Of a DNA stretch of 64,000 nt, positions 28,210 through 38,300 are shown in pieces (positions within the stretch are counted from its first letter, which is position 1; each line of letters begins with the position of its first letter). The stretch is taken from contig JAJHRQ010000001.1 in assembly GCA_020833645.1 (NCBI GenBank), positions 1-64,000 on the forward strand, written 5' to 3'. Origin of the DNA: Thermocrinis sp. (lineage in GTDB: Bacteria; Aquificota; Aquificia; Aquificales; Aquificaceae). The position numbers were made by a program, and so were the translations under genes. Below the pieces are notes generated by a model. It was not told the DNA's origin, made no database searches, and saw nothing but the letters and a program-made list of their open reading frames with translations.

Positions 28210-28959
28210 ATGATTTACATTCTCCTCTTTCTGCTTGGTGCGGTGCTTGGTTCCTTTTATAACGTGCTCATATACAGAATCCCTCGTGGTATGTCCATTG
28301 TTAATCCACCTTCCCACTGTCCAAGCTGTAAAACACCCATAAAGTGGTATAACAACATCCCAATAATTTCCTACGTCCTCTTGAGGGGAAAGTGTCCAAA
28401 CTGCTCTGCCAAAATATCCATCAGATACCCTCTTGTGGAGGCTTTTAGCGGTTTTCTGGCGGTTCTCTCCTATTACAAGTGGGGCTTTAGTATTACCGCC
28501 CTTGGGCTTTATGTATTCTTTTCCCTACTGCTGGTACTTAGCCTGATAGATTGGGATACCTTTAGCCTACCGGAGCCGTTGATGTTGGGTGGAACAGTCC
28601 TTGGTGTGATTACCTCCGTCTTTAGGGAGGACTTTAGCCTCTATGAGAGCCTTTTGGGAATATTGGCGGGTGCTTTGCCCTTTTTGCTTATATACCTTTA
28701 CTACAAAAAAGTCAGAAAGTTTGAGGGGCTTGGGTTTGGAGATGTGGAGCTTATGGCTCTCATAGGTAGTTGGACGGGCATATGGGGTGTGATTAGTGCG
28801 GTCTTTTTGGGCTCCCTCTTTGGGCTCCTTTATGTGCTTCCTATACTGATAAAACATAAAAGCGTGAACTTTGCTATTCCCTTTGGTCCCTTTCTTGCCC
28901 TTGGCTGTTTTGTTGGAGTTGTTTTTGATGGCTGGCGATTTTATCTAACAGGCTTTTGA
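28210..28959 (+). CDS. pilD: Prepilin peptidase
   Basis: GSFYNVLIYRIPRG; CPSCKTPIKWYNNIPIISYVLLRGKCPNCSAKISIRYPLVE; GFGDVELMALIG. Confidence 0.93.
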   Translation: MIYILLFLLGAVLGSFYNVLIYRIPRGMSIVNPPSHCPSCKTPIKWYNNIPIISYVLLRGKCPNCSAKISIRYPLVEAFSGFLAVLSYYKWGFSITALGLYVFFSLLLVLSLIDWDTFSLPEPLMLGGTVLGVITSVFREDFSLYESLLGILAGALPFLLIYLYYKKVRKFEGLGFGDVELMALIGSWTGIWGVISAVFLGSLFGLLYVLPILIKHKSVNFAIPFGPFLALGCFVGVVFDGWRFYLTGF

Positions 28960-29794
28960 GAGAAGAGGATATTTCCTTTAGCACTGGTTCAAAATAGTCT
29001 TTGAGTTCCATTAACTCTCTGTATAGGCTTTCCAAATCTATCTCCCAAGTGCTTATAAGCTTGTTTTTTAGGTTCATCATCTTAAGCAGAACTGGGTAAT
29101 ACTGAGGAGAGATTATACCGCCTTCCACCATCTTTAAAAGGCAATCATCACCGAATTTTTTTATGCCAAACTTTGGTGCAAGGTGTTTGCAAATGTCAAA
29201 GAGGGAATCGTAAGCCACCTGATAAAAGTATTTGACCCTGTCGTGATACATGGGCTTTTTTTTGAACTCTTCCAAGCCCACCGATAGGACGAAGTTTATT
29301 TTATTTACAGAATCCTTAACAAACTTTGCCTTTTCCTTTAGAAGTTCAAAGTCTATGAGAAGATAATTACCGGTAGTTTGTTTAACATACTCTACCACCG
29401 CCCTTGCATAATCCTTAAAAACATGTAGGTTCTTTTCCAAGAAATCGTACAGTTCCTCCGGCTGGACTGCCTCCTTTAGGTCCCTGTATTTAAAGTAAAA
29501 ATCTGTAAAGGCTTGGAGGGTTTCAAGGTCCTCGTAGCCCACCCTCTCTCCAAGTTTTACCAAACAATCCTTTGAAGAGGTCTTTAGACCAAGAACTACT
29601 GAGAGATGCCTACAGGGTCTCATACAGCTTTCAAAGGCTAAGTTGAAATCTACCCTAACCTTATCCTGGATAAGTTTGTTCTTAACAAACTCTTCCTTGC
29701 CTAAAGAGAGAAGCTTTTTTAGGTTTGCGTAAGCCTTCTCTAAATTGTGGAAGCTTTCCAAAAGGAGGCTTATGTTTATCTTTTTTTCCATCAA
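28874..29794 (-). CDS. Protein with two tandem HepT/DUF86-like HEPN domains, degenerate catalytic motif
   Basis: Two internal repeats: EEFVKNKLIQDKVRVDFNLAFESCMRPCRHLSVVLGLK... and EEFKKKPMYHDRVKYFYQVAYDSLFDICKHLAPKFGIK...MMNLKNKLISTW. Confidence 0.55.
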   Translation of the reverse strand: MMEKKINISLLLESFHNLEKAYANLKKLLSLGKEEFVKNKLIQDKVRVDFNLAFESCMRPCRHLSVVLGLKTSSKDCLVKLGERVGYEDLETLQAFTDFYFKYRDLKEAVQPEELYDFLEKNLHVFKDYARAVVEYVKQTTGNYLLIDFELLKEKAKFVKDSVNKINFVLSVGLEEFKKKPMYHDRVKYFYQVAYDSLFDICKHLAPKFGIKKFGDDCLLKMVEGGIISPQYYPVLLKMMNLKNKLISTWEIDLESLYRELMELKDYFEPVLKEISSSLKSLLDKIASHQKQLQQNSQGQERDQRE

Positions 29795-30667
29795 GGATAT
29801 AATATTAGCATTGTGTGGCTAAACAAGGTGTTTTTAATCACCTTTTTAAGGTTTTTGCTTTTTCTGTTTTTTATGCTCCATGCCCTCCTCTACCTTCCGG
29901 GATACGCCCAAAAGGCGGTGGTAGTGGTTATATCTTCCCTTTATCTTTCTACTGCCCTGGTGAATTATTTTTACTCTTTCAAGCTTAGAAGGCTAAACGA
30001 TTACATAGACTTTTTCTTCCTCATACCTTCGGCTTTACTTTTGGAAGAACCCTTGGCTATTTTTTCCCTTTTGGTGCCTTCCCTCTTTAGCTTTCCCAAA
30101 AATCTTGTGCCCTTTTTTATATCTGTTCTTTCTGCCACTGCCCTTAGCGTTTATAACTTTGGCTTGAAGGGACTTTTGGTTTTTCCTTTAACTTTGGCGT
30201 TGGGGATCTCTCCCTCCTCTGTGGAGTTGCTTAGGAGCCTTCAAAAGGATAGAAGGTATTTTCTGGAACTGAGGAGGGCATACAGAAGCATCCAGAAGGA
30301 ACTTTCAACCCTTGAAAGGGAAAAAAGGCAGAAGGAAACGCTACTTAAACTATTAGAGTTGCTTGACAGTAATGGACCGGAGGAATATCTTAAGGGTGTG
30401 AAGGAGATGTTCAAGCTTAAAGCTATAAAAGTTTTTTCTTTGAAGGACGGTTCTGTAAAAGAGTGCCTCATAGACGAAGGCAGTTTGACCATCTCTGTGC
30501 CAGTGGGCTTAGAAGAGGGCAGTGCCTTGGTTGTTTTCTACCTTAACCATCCTGCAGAACTTATGGATGCGGAGCTAAAGGAGAATTTAAGTAGATGTGC
30601 CAAGATGTTAAAGCTTTATATAGCAGGCTTTGAAGACAAAGAACAGGCAGTAAAGATCGCAGTGTGA
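29747..30667 (+). CDS. Hypothetical membrane protein with C-terminal GAF-like region (likely start GTG ~29812)
   Basis: Several N-terminal TM segments, coiled-coil linker, soluble C-terminal domain. Confidence 0.6.
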   Translation: MEAFQKEAYVYLFFHQGYNISIVWLNKVFLITFLRFLLFLFFMLHALLYLPGYAQKAVVVVISSLYLSTALVNYFYSFKLRRLNDYIDFFFLIPSALLLEEPLAIFSLLVPSLFSFPKNLVPFFISVLSATALSVYNFGLKGLLVFPLTLALGISPSSVELLRSLQKDRRYFLELRRAYRSIQKELSTLEREKRQKETLLKLLELLDSNGPEEYLKGVKEMFKLKAIKVFSLKDGSVKECLIDEGSLTISVPVGLEEGSALVVFYLNHPAELMDAELKENLSRCAKMLKLYIAGFEDKEQAVKIAV

Positions 30668-30676
30668 GGTGTTGCC

Positions 30677-31264
30677 ATGGAGGTTTTGGAAAGGGAAAAG
30701 GAAAAGGTTTTAGACCTGTCTGGTCTTATGTGCCCTTTGCCAATAGTGATCACATCCGAGAACATAAAGAGGCTAAAGGATGGCGAGGTTATAACAGTGA
30801 TATCCACTGACCCGGGCTTTGAGAGGGACATATTCAACTGGTGCAAGCAAACGGGTAATCAACTTCTTAGCTTGAAAAAGGAAGGGGACAAGGTCATAGC
30901 GCAGGTTAAAAAGGTCTCCACCGCAGTTGAGCCCTCCCTCTGGTATTGGATAAAGTTCCACTCTCTTGGAGTGAAGCTACACCTAAGGCACATTTTGATG
31001 ATGTTGAACCCATTTGCGGAAAAGCCAGATCACTTTATAACCTTTTCTACCATATCGGAGGGTACGAGGGCTGAGAAATATCTAAAGGGAAGGGCTAAGC
31101 TTATCCCAATTCCGGACGAAATAGACCCGAGATGCGGTGTAGTTCTTGCTGTAAAGGGAGAGGAAAAGGCAAGGGAAATCTACAAGGAGCTACAAGAGAA
31201 TGGCTTTTTTGTGGAAGCCATCTACAAAAAGGAAGGTAAAAACTACAGGAGGGTTTATCCCTGA
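30677..31264 (+). CDS. TusA-like sulfur carrier domain fused to DUF3343-like domain
   Basis: LDLSGLMCPLPIVITSENIKRLKDGEVITVISTDPGFERDI (TusA CPxP); C-term DHFITFSTISEGTRAEKYL...IPDEIDPRCGVVLAV. Confidence 0.75.
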   Translation: MEVLEREKEKVLDLSGLMCPLPIVITSENIKRLKDGEVITVISTDPGFERDIFNWCKQTGNQLLSLKKEGDKVIAQVKKVSTAVEPSLWYWIKFHSLGVKLHLRHILMMLNPFAEKPDHFITFSTISEGTRAEKYLKGRAKLIPIPDEIDPRCGVVLAVKGEEKAREIYKELQENGFFVEAIYKKEGKNYRRVYP

Positions 31265-32040
31265 GCTTTCTCGAAGAAGTACTCTCCTACAAAAGGCAAA
31301 CCCTCAGAAAGGATAAAGAATACGAAGAATTTCTTTGGGAGAAGGTTAAGAAAAGGGAAAGATTTTATAGCTTTGAGGATGCACTAAGGAGCTGTAGGAC
31401 AAGGATCATAGCGGAGGTTAAAAAGGCATCTCCCTCCGCTGGGCTTATAAAGGAGGTCTCTCCAAAGGAGCAGGCAAAACTTTACTGGGAGGGTGGCGCT
31501 GTTGCCATATCGGTTCTAACTGAGGATAAGTACTTCAAGGGTTCCTTGGAGGACCTGTGGGAGGTAAGACAAAGTTGCCCACTGCCACTGCTGAGGAAGG
31601 ACTTTATCTTTGACCCATTGCAAGTGCTTGAGGCAAAAGCCTTTGGTGCGGATGCGGTTTTGCTGATCGTCAGAGCCCTTGAGCAAAAAGCTTTGGAGGA
31701 GCTTATTAACTATACAAAGGAGCTTGGTATGTCTGCCCTTGTGGAGGTCTTTGATCTGAGGGAAGCAGAGAGGGCTTTAAAGGCTGGCGCTCACATTATT
31801 GGCATAAACAACAGGGATTTGGAAACTTTGAAGATAGACCTTAACCTATCAAGGACTTTGGTGCCAAAACTTAAGGAACTCGGTGCCAAGTTTGTGGTGG
31901 TGGAGAGCGGAATAGAAACAAGGGAGCAGGTGCTTGAGTTTGAAAACCTTGGTGCGGACGCCTTTTTGATAGGCACAAGCTTAATGAAGAGCCAAGACCC
32001 CGTAAAAAAGCTAAGGGAACTTCAGGGCTTTTGGGTTTAG
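31261..32040 (+). CDS. trpC: Indole-3-glycerol-phosphate synthase, apparent CTG start
   Basis: SFLEEVLSYKR...IIAEVKKASPSAGLIKE...AISVLTEDKYFKGSLEDL...LRKDFIFDPLQVLEAKAFGADAVLLI; in-frame TAA at 31237-31239 and no ATG/GTG/TTG before 31546. Confidence 0.88.
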   Translation: MSFLEEVLSYKRQTLRKDKEYEEFLWEKVKKRERFYSFEDALRSCRTRIIAEVKKASPSAGLIKEVSPKEQAKLYWEGGAVAISVLTEDKYFKGSLEDLWEVRQSCPLPLLRKDFIFDPLQVLEAKAFGADAVLLIVRALEQKALEELINYTKELGMSALVEVFDLREAERALKAGAHIIGINNRDLETLKIDLNLSRTLVPKLKELGAKFVVVESGIETREQVLEFENLGADAFLIGTSLMKSQDPVKKLRELQGFWV

Positions 32041-32058
32041 AAGATAAGCTATACAACG

Positions 32059-32763
32059 CTAAAGTATCTTTGAACCTCTAAGGCTAACCTCTCCTGCGTT
32101 GAACTTTAAAAGCCCTTGGGCGGTTCTTAGCAGTAGGCTACCCTCTTGGTCTATGTCCTCAAAGATGCCCACTATGGGCTCCTGAGAATAGACAACCACC
32201 TCCTCCCCTAAGAACATAAGCCTTTGCCTTATGGCAGGTCTAAATTTTTCAAAGCCAAAGTTCTTGAACTCCTCCAAAACCCTGTTAAGGATTTCCAACG
32301 TCTCAAGGAGAAAGTCTCTTTTTTCAAAGACTTCATTCCTCAGCATGTATAGAGATGTTGCCATAAGGTCCGAGGGAAATTCCTTCTGATTTAGGTTTAT
32401 GCCCACGCCTACCACTATCTTTTCTTTAGACCTTTCCACGAGCACACCGCAGACCTTTTTACCCGATATATACACATCATTGACCCACTTCAGCATGGGT
32501 TTAAATCCTTTTCTTTCAATTTGCAAAAGGACACCGTAGCCCACCACCAAGGGCAGTGGCAAAAGCTCTTTAAAATCTTTCGCCCTCAAAAGAAAGCTAA
32601 AATAAAGCCCACCCTCTTGTGAGTGCCACTTTCTTCCAAACCTTCCCCTGCCCTCCCTTTGCCTGTTTGCCACCACCACAGTGCGGTAGGGAAAAGGGAA
32701 CTCTTTGAGAACGTTTTGTGTTGAACCTGTCTCCTCAAGCCAGAGCATAAAGTCTCCTATCAT
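32059..32763 (-). CDS. birA: Biotin--protein ligase
   Basis: GRGRFGRKWHSQEGGLYFS; LKWVNDVYISGKKVCGVLVE. Confidence 0.88.
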   Translation of the reverse strand: MIGDFMLWLEETGSTQNVLKEFPFPYRTVVVANRQREGRGRFGRKWHSQEGGLYFSFLLRAKDFKELLPLPLVVGYGVLLQIERKGFKPMLKWVNDVYISGKKVCGVLVERSKEKIVVGVGINLNQKEFPSDLMATSLYMLRNEVFEKRDFLLETLEILNRVLEEFKNFGFEKFRPAIRQRLMFLGEEVVVYSQEPIVGIFEDIDQEGSLLLRTAQGLLKFNAGEVSLRGSKIL

Positions 32764-33338
32764 GTCAGCAGGGCAAAGAGGATCATTCTTTGAGAGGTTT
32801 TGTCCCTTCGGTGGGAGGGAAACTTTTCATTACATATGGTGCATTCGCGGTAAACAAAGAGCCTTTTTAGTCCGTAGTCCTTTAGCCTTTTTAGGACCTC
32901 CAGTTGGGTGTCCATGTAGAACTTTCCATTCTTGTAGTGCAGTATTCTAAAGTACTCTTTGAATTCCTTACCTACCTCATAACAGCAAGCTTTAGCGGAA
33001 GGTCCCACAAAAACAAAGGGTTCCTTCTCAATGGGCAAGAACCTTTCTAAAAATCTCTCCACAATGCCCGCCTTTATGCCCCTCCAACCCGCATGCACCA
33101 CACCCACCGCCCTCTCCCCCAAAAAGGCCAAGGGCACACAGTCTGCGGTCCTCACACCTATAGGAAAATTCTTTCTCGTGGTTATAATGGCATCTCCCTC
33201 CTCTTGTATTTCTTCATCCAAGAGGACCACCCTGTCCGAATGAATTTGCCTAAGTGTGAATATGCCATCCCTTGGGTCGTAGAGTTTTAGCCCTACCAAG
33301 GCATTCTTGAACCTAAAGCTTAGCCAAGCTGTTTGCAT
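32760..33338 (-). CDS. Laccase-domain / purine nucleoside phosphorylase family (YfiH-like); start at internal ATG
   Basis: RQIHSDRVVLLDEE...ADCVPLAF...GVVHAGWRGIKAGIVE. Confidence 0.85.
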   Translation of the reverse strand: MQTAWLSFRFKNALVGLKLYDPRDGIFTLRQIHSDRVVLLDEEIQEEGDAIITTRKNFPIGVRTADCVPLAFLGERAVGVVHAGWRGIKAGIVERFLERFLPIEKEPFVFVGPSAKACCYEVGKEFKEYFRILHYKNGKFYMDTQLEVLKRLKDYGLKRLFVYRECTICNEKFPSHRRDKTSQRMILFALLT

Positions 33339-34093
33339 CTGTTGGTGGTTTCCCTTATGCATTCCATTAAGATCCCTGAGAAAGCCTTTTCTTCCAAAAC
33401 CTTTATGCCCTCTATGGTGGTGCCAGAGGGAGAGGCCACCTTGCTGATCCACTCCTCCGGATGCCCTCCAAAGGTCCTAAGCATAAGGACTGTTCCCTCT
33501 ATGGTGTCCAAGACTACGTCCATTGCCTGTTGGTAGCTAAAGCCCTCTCTGACTCCCGCCAAGCAGAGGGCAGATATAAACTTCATCACAAAGGCAGGAC
33601 CAGAACCCGCCAGGGCGGTAAAGGCATCCATCAAGCCCTCTTCCACCTTGTGCAAACTTCCACACTTAGAAAAGCTCTCCTTGAAATTCTCTTCATCCCT
33701 TTCTTCCACAAGCTCGTTGCACACATAGGCGATGGCACCTTTACCCACCGCTACAGCCAAGTTGGGCATGCATCTTATGACCTTTTCCCTTCCCAAAAGC
33801 TCCTCAATCTTTTTTAGAGATAGCCCTGCCACAATGCTAACTAGGATCTTTCCCTCCATCTTCCCCCTTAGGTTTTCAAGGACCTTTCCCGCATCTTTGG
33901 GTTTAACCGCAAGCAGTAAAAGGTCCGAGTTTGCCACCAAAAATTCCAAGTCCTTTGCCCATCCTATTCCCATCTCCAAAGCCTTCTCTTTTTTGCTTGC
34001 GTCCGTGTCAAAGGCTACCACCTCTGCGGACTTTTTTAATCCCTCTCCAAAGGCACTTCCCATATTTCCAAAGCCTATTATTCCAATGCGCAT
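33320..34093 (-). CDS. proC: Pyrroline-5-carboxylate reductase
   Basis: IGIIGFGNMGSAFGEGL; ALAGSGPAFVMKFISAL; SPSGTTIEGIKVLEE. Confidence 0.93.
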   Translation of the reverse strand: MRIGIIGFGNMGSAFGEGLKKSAEVVAFDTDASKKEKALEMGIGWAKDLEFLVANSDLLLLAVKPKDAGKVLENLRGKMEGKILVSIVAGLSLKKIEELLGREKVIRCMPNLAVAVGKGAIAYVCNELVEERDEENFKESFSKCGSLHKVEEGLMDAFTALAGSGPAFVMKFISALCLAGVREGFSYQQAMDVVLDTIEGTVLMLRTFGGHPEEWISKVASPSGTTIEGIKVLEEKAFSGILMECIRETTNRCKQLG

Positions 34094-34105
34094 AGCTAAA
34101 ATTAT

Positions 34106-34555
34106 ATGGTGATGATAAAGGTAAGGGAAATGGAAAAGGAAGACCTACCGGAGGTCTTCAGAATCAACAAAGAGAACTTTACCACCGATGCGTGGACTAT
34201 GGAGGGCTTTGAAAGGGAGTTTAAGCTTCCTTACTCGGTTAGGTTTGTGGCGGAGGTGGAGGGCAAGCTTGTAGGATACTGCATCCTTTGGCTGATAGAA
34301 GACTGCGCCCACGTTATGACCTTTGCAATAGACCGGGCTTACTGGGGAAGAGGTATAGGAAAGGAGTTTTTAAGGGAAGTTTTAAACAGGCTTAAGGGCA
34401 AGGTTAAAAAGGTGCAATTGGACGTTAGAAAGTCAAACATAAGGGCTATTAGGCTCTATCAGGCTTTAAACTTTTACATCGTAGGAGAAAGGAGGCATTA
34501 TTATTCCGATGGCGAAAATGCTATTCAGATGGAGTATAGCTTTGATGGTCTTTAG
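34106..34555 (+). CDS. rimI: RimI-like GNAT N-acetyltransferase
   Basis: IDRAYWGRGIGKEFLREVL; LDVRKSNIRAIRLYQALNFYIVGERRHYY. Confidence 0.88.
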   Translation: MVMIKVREMEKEDLPEVFRINKENFTTDAWTMEGFEREFKLPYSVRFVAEVEGKLVGYCILWLIEDCAHVMTFAIDRAYWGRGIGKEFLREVLNRLKGKVKKVQLDVRKSNIRAIRLYQALNFYIVGERRHYYSDGENAIQMEYSFDGL

Positions 34556-34646
34556 CCTTTTTGCCTCTGGTTCTCCTTCTTTGCAAGAGGCAGAGGTTAT
34601 ATACCTTCCGGAGATCCACGACAACCTCATTACAGAGAACTACTAA
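34518..34646 (+). pseudogene. 5' remnant of an exported, possibly ChaN-like protein gene
   Basis: MLFRWSIALMVFSLFASGSPSLQEAEVIYLPEIHDNLITENY*; signal peptide then VIYLxEIHDN, then out of frame into tnpB-like sequence. Confidence 0.45.
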
Positions 34647-34933
34647 AGGACAAGGAGTTTTTGGCGTGCGCTATTGCCAAGGTAGATGAACGGATTAATA
34701 AGCTGAAGAGTGAGTTAAAGAAGGAGAAGAATGAATACAAAAAGAACGCACTCAAGGAGAGGGTTAAGCGGTTAAGGAAGTATTTAAAGTTATTGCTTTT
34801 CTATACACGGGACAGCGGGAAGAGTGAGCCAGCTACCCAACAAGCGGTCAATCGCTGGCGGAAACCGATGAGGGGTAGGGCAAAGACCCTACAAAAAAGC
34901 TGGCAAGTTCTTTCCGTATTGAGCAGGACATAA
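34626..34933 (+). pseudogene. 3' remnant of a TnpB-like gene (paralog of 42973..44529)
   Basis: HYRELLKDKEFLACAIAK...KKEKNEYKKNALKERV...SEPATQQA...KTLQKSWQVLSVL aligns with NYERLLKDKVYLEFALKR...IEKESNEYKRNALKSEL...SEPSSCEEA...KTTLQGVWQVLKV. Confidence 0.8.
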
Positions 34934-35037
34934 GGGACATAAGAACCGAACTAAAGGGAATGAGAAAGGAGATCACAGAGATCAAGGCCCTTCTTTACAG
35001 AGTTCTAGAAATTCCTCACAGAGAGGACAAAGGGTAA
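34921..35037 (+). pseudogene. C-terminal fragment of a coiled-coil protein of the 25004-26509 array family
   Basis: EQDIRDIRTELKGMRKEITEIKALLYRVLEIPHREDKG* resembles EEIKEIRLLLYKVLEVPHKQGE. Confidence 0.6.
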
Positions 35038-35113
35038 ATCTGCATATTTCACAGAAACTTCACGCAAAGGGCAGGAGGGTGGGTTAATCTAAAAATTGAA
35101 GAAGGAGGAGAAG

Positions 35114-35374
35114 ATGAGAAGGTTGATGCTTGGGCTAATACTATTTACTTTCTCCTTAGCTGGAGAGATCCTTCAGGGTCCTTTTGCAATAAAGGGGAAT
35201 CATCTTTATGCAAGGGATAAACTGGTTGGAACCTTGGCAAAGAGTGTGGCAATTATAAAGATCGACGGGTCTGCGGTAAACCCAGAATCCCTTCAGTTCG
35301 CCAGAATTGTGGAAATAGAAAAGGACCCTGCGGGAAACATTATCAAAATTAGGATTCTCGGCTGGGAGGATTAA
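35114..35374 (+). CDS. Small exported hypothetical protein at head of pilus operon
   Basis: MRRLMLGLILFTFSLAGE signal; SD gaaggaggagaag before ATG 35114; 2 nt before pilY1. Confidence 0.65.
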   Translation: MRRLMLGLILFTFSLAGEILQGPFAIKGNHLYARDKLVGTLAKSVAIIKIDGSAVNPESLQFARIVEIEKDPAGNIIKIRILGWED

Positions 35375-35376
35375 AG

Positions 35377-38300
35377 ATGCGAAAACTACTATTGTTGGTG
35401 CTTGTAATTTTGATGTCCTTTGGACTGCAAAGGTCTTACAGCGCCAACATGACTGACTATTGCTACATCCCACCGATCGCAGGGCTACAGGTTAAACCCA
35501 ATGTCTTGATCGTTATGGACTTCTCAGGTTCAATGCAGTTTCCAGCTTATGTGCCATGCAATTTCTACGGATACTCAAATTATAGTACAACAAATAGAAC
35601 GCTTAATGTAGCCCTGTGTGGAGCAAACACAGCAACATCTTCTTCCTCTTGGAAGTATGACCCTTCAAAGACTTACTATGGATACTTTGACCCAAACAGA
35701 TGCTATACGTATAATGGGTCTCTCGGAGCTTTCCAAGAAAACAGTTGCAACTGCTCCAATAGAATTGGGACATCTAGTTGTATCTCTGGCAATCTGCTTA
35801 ACTGGATAACAACCACACGTATTGATATAGCAAGGTGGGTGCTAACGGGTGGGAGAACAAGTCCCTCGAATCCAAACACCTTGGAAAGTGAAGGTGCAAC
35901 ATATACCATATATGACAATAATTTAAAGTGTAGCTTTACCGTAAGTGCGTCCACCACAACCAGCAGAGTACTTACCATCTCGAACTATAATGGCGCTTGC
36001 CCTATTTCAATAACAAACGCCAACATAAGAATCCGCCCATCTGACCCAAGCTCAATAAAAGGAGTCATACACTCTTTCTGCGACACTTCCGACCTAAACG
36101 GACAGATAAGTGAAAAGTGTCAGCTCATCATGGAATTTATGGTTTTTGCGAGTGATTCAAGATATGGATTAATTAGAGTAGGGAAAAACGCTACAATCTC
36201 AGACTTAATAAACGGTATAAACAGGGAAACTCCATACTGGGGGACACCTACCGGTGAAGCCCTATGGGAAGCCTACGATTATTACAAGCAAAGCAATGAC
36301 TACCCCTATGCATCAAACAGTAACCACATAAACAGAGGAAACGCCAACGCGGACCCATACTACGACGGTAGTGGTGGAAACAGCAAACCTGTTCCCTGTA
36401 GAAAGGGTTTTGTGCTTTTGATCTCTGACGGAGCTTGGAACGGAAGAGTAGACCCGGTGGTGCCTGCCAGAATTATGGCAACCCAAGACCTAAGGGCTGA
36501 CATTCCGGGCAAGCAAGATGTATATACCTACGCAATTTATGCCTTTGGCGACACAGACCCAACTACTGCCCTGCAGGGCAAACAGGCGATGATCACCACC
36601 GCCATATTCGGAGGTTTTGACGACAAAGATGGCAACACATGGCCTTATCCCTTTATCAATATACAATATCCAAACGGCTCTGGCATTTGTAGCAGTTTAG
36701 AAGGTACTGTTAGCATCAACATCCAAACTCCCACAACAACCTATTGCAACAGCAGGGGTGTTGTTTATCCTCTTCCTGAGTGTAATCCCTCTGGCACCTG
36801 GAATAGCCAATGTGCAGAGTGGGATACTGCGTTCAATTCTCCTAAAGACGGACTTCCTTATAACTTTTACGAAGCAAGCGATGCGCCCACTTTGAAAAGC
36901 GCACTTATAAGCGCACTTACTGACATCCTCCGCCGTGCGTCCTCTGGTGCCACCGTTGCCACCCTTACCTCAAGAACTAGTGTATCCTCCCTTATAGTCC
37001 AACCTTACTACTATCCCAAATACATAATGCAGGATGGCAAAGAGGTCTCTTGGCTTGGCTTTCTCAGGTCTTTTTGGATAGATACGACGCAAAACCTGAG
37101 GGAAGACACCACAAAGGACAGAATCTTGAACATAGCTGGCGCCGTTATTGACAAAATATTCCAATTCTTCTTTGATCCAAACGCAAATGAAACAAAAGTT
37201 GCCATACTGCAAGGCTCAGACACAACCTCCTCTTGTGTGATGGAAGGAACAAAATCCATAAATCAACTTATCCCTGTCTTTGATGCGGGTTGTCAGCTTG
37301 CCAACAGAGACCCATCAGACAGGAAAATTCTCTATAACAAAGATGGAACTCTTACTTCCTTTACCACCTCAGAGTCAAGCTACCTTAGCAACATATGGAA
37401 GGTTTGTTCCAACAACCCAGCGGTGCTTTGCACCAACAATGGAGATTGTGGTGGTGGGACTTGCCAACCAGCCGACGCCAGCTACATCATAAGATATCTA
37501 AGAGGTGAAAATCTATGTCCAGACCCCAAGAATTGTTCTTACCCTGATTATGTAAAAAGGACAAGGGAGGTGGATATAGCCAACTTCTGCCCAGGTGCGA
37601 GTGGATTGAAGACTTGGAAGATTGGAGATATAATAAACTCCACCCCCTCGGTGGTTAGCTATGAGCCAGTGAATATCTACCACCTACGCTATAACGACAC
37701 TACCTACCTTCAATACATACGCACAGACGCATACAAAAACAGAACAAGCTTTTTGTTTGTGGGTGCCAACGATGGTATGCTCCACGCCTTTAGGGTGGGC
37801 AGAACAGTCCAAACGGGGGACACAAACAGACCAACAAGGGTGGTAAATGCCTACAATGATATGTCCAGTGATTTAGTGGGCAGGGAAGAGTGGGCATTTA
37901 TTCCAAGGAATGCTTTGCCCTATTTGGTATGGTATGGTAATCCAAGCTATTGCAGGGTCCCAACGGTGGATTATAGAACCGTGATATTTGATGCATCAAT
38001 AGGCGGTCCTGCTAACGCAGACAAAACGGTAAGCAGTTGGAGAACCATCCTGATCGGCACAATGGGCTTTGGTGGCAAGGCTATAACAACAAGTGCAGGG
38101 ACCTTCTCTTCCTCTGTCTTTGCCCTTGACCTGACCGATTGGCTAAACGGCACAAGCGCCCAACCTACCCTTCTGTGGGAAGTATCTCTTCCTGATGGAA
38201 CGCTAACCACCTCTTACCCCGCAGTGGTGCGTCTTGGAGACCCCAACAAAAACGGCGAGTGGTATGTAGTTATAGGTAGCGGGCCGTTAAACCCTGAAGG

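Noticed and set aside
31546-32040. trpC called as a 164-aa ORF
   Set aside because: Conserved TrpC N-terminus extends upstream to 31261; the short call results from excluding CTG starts
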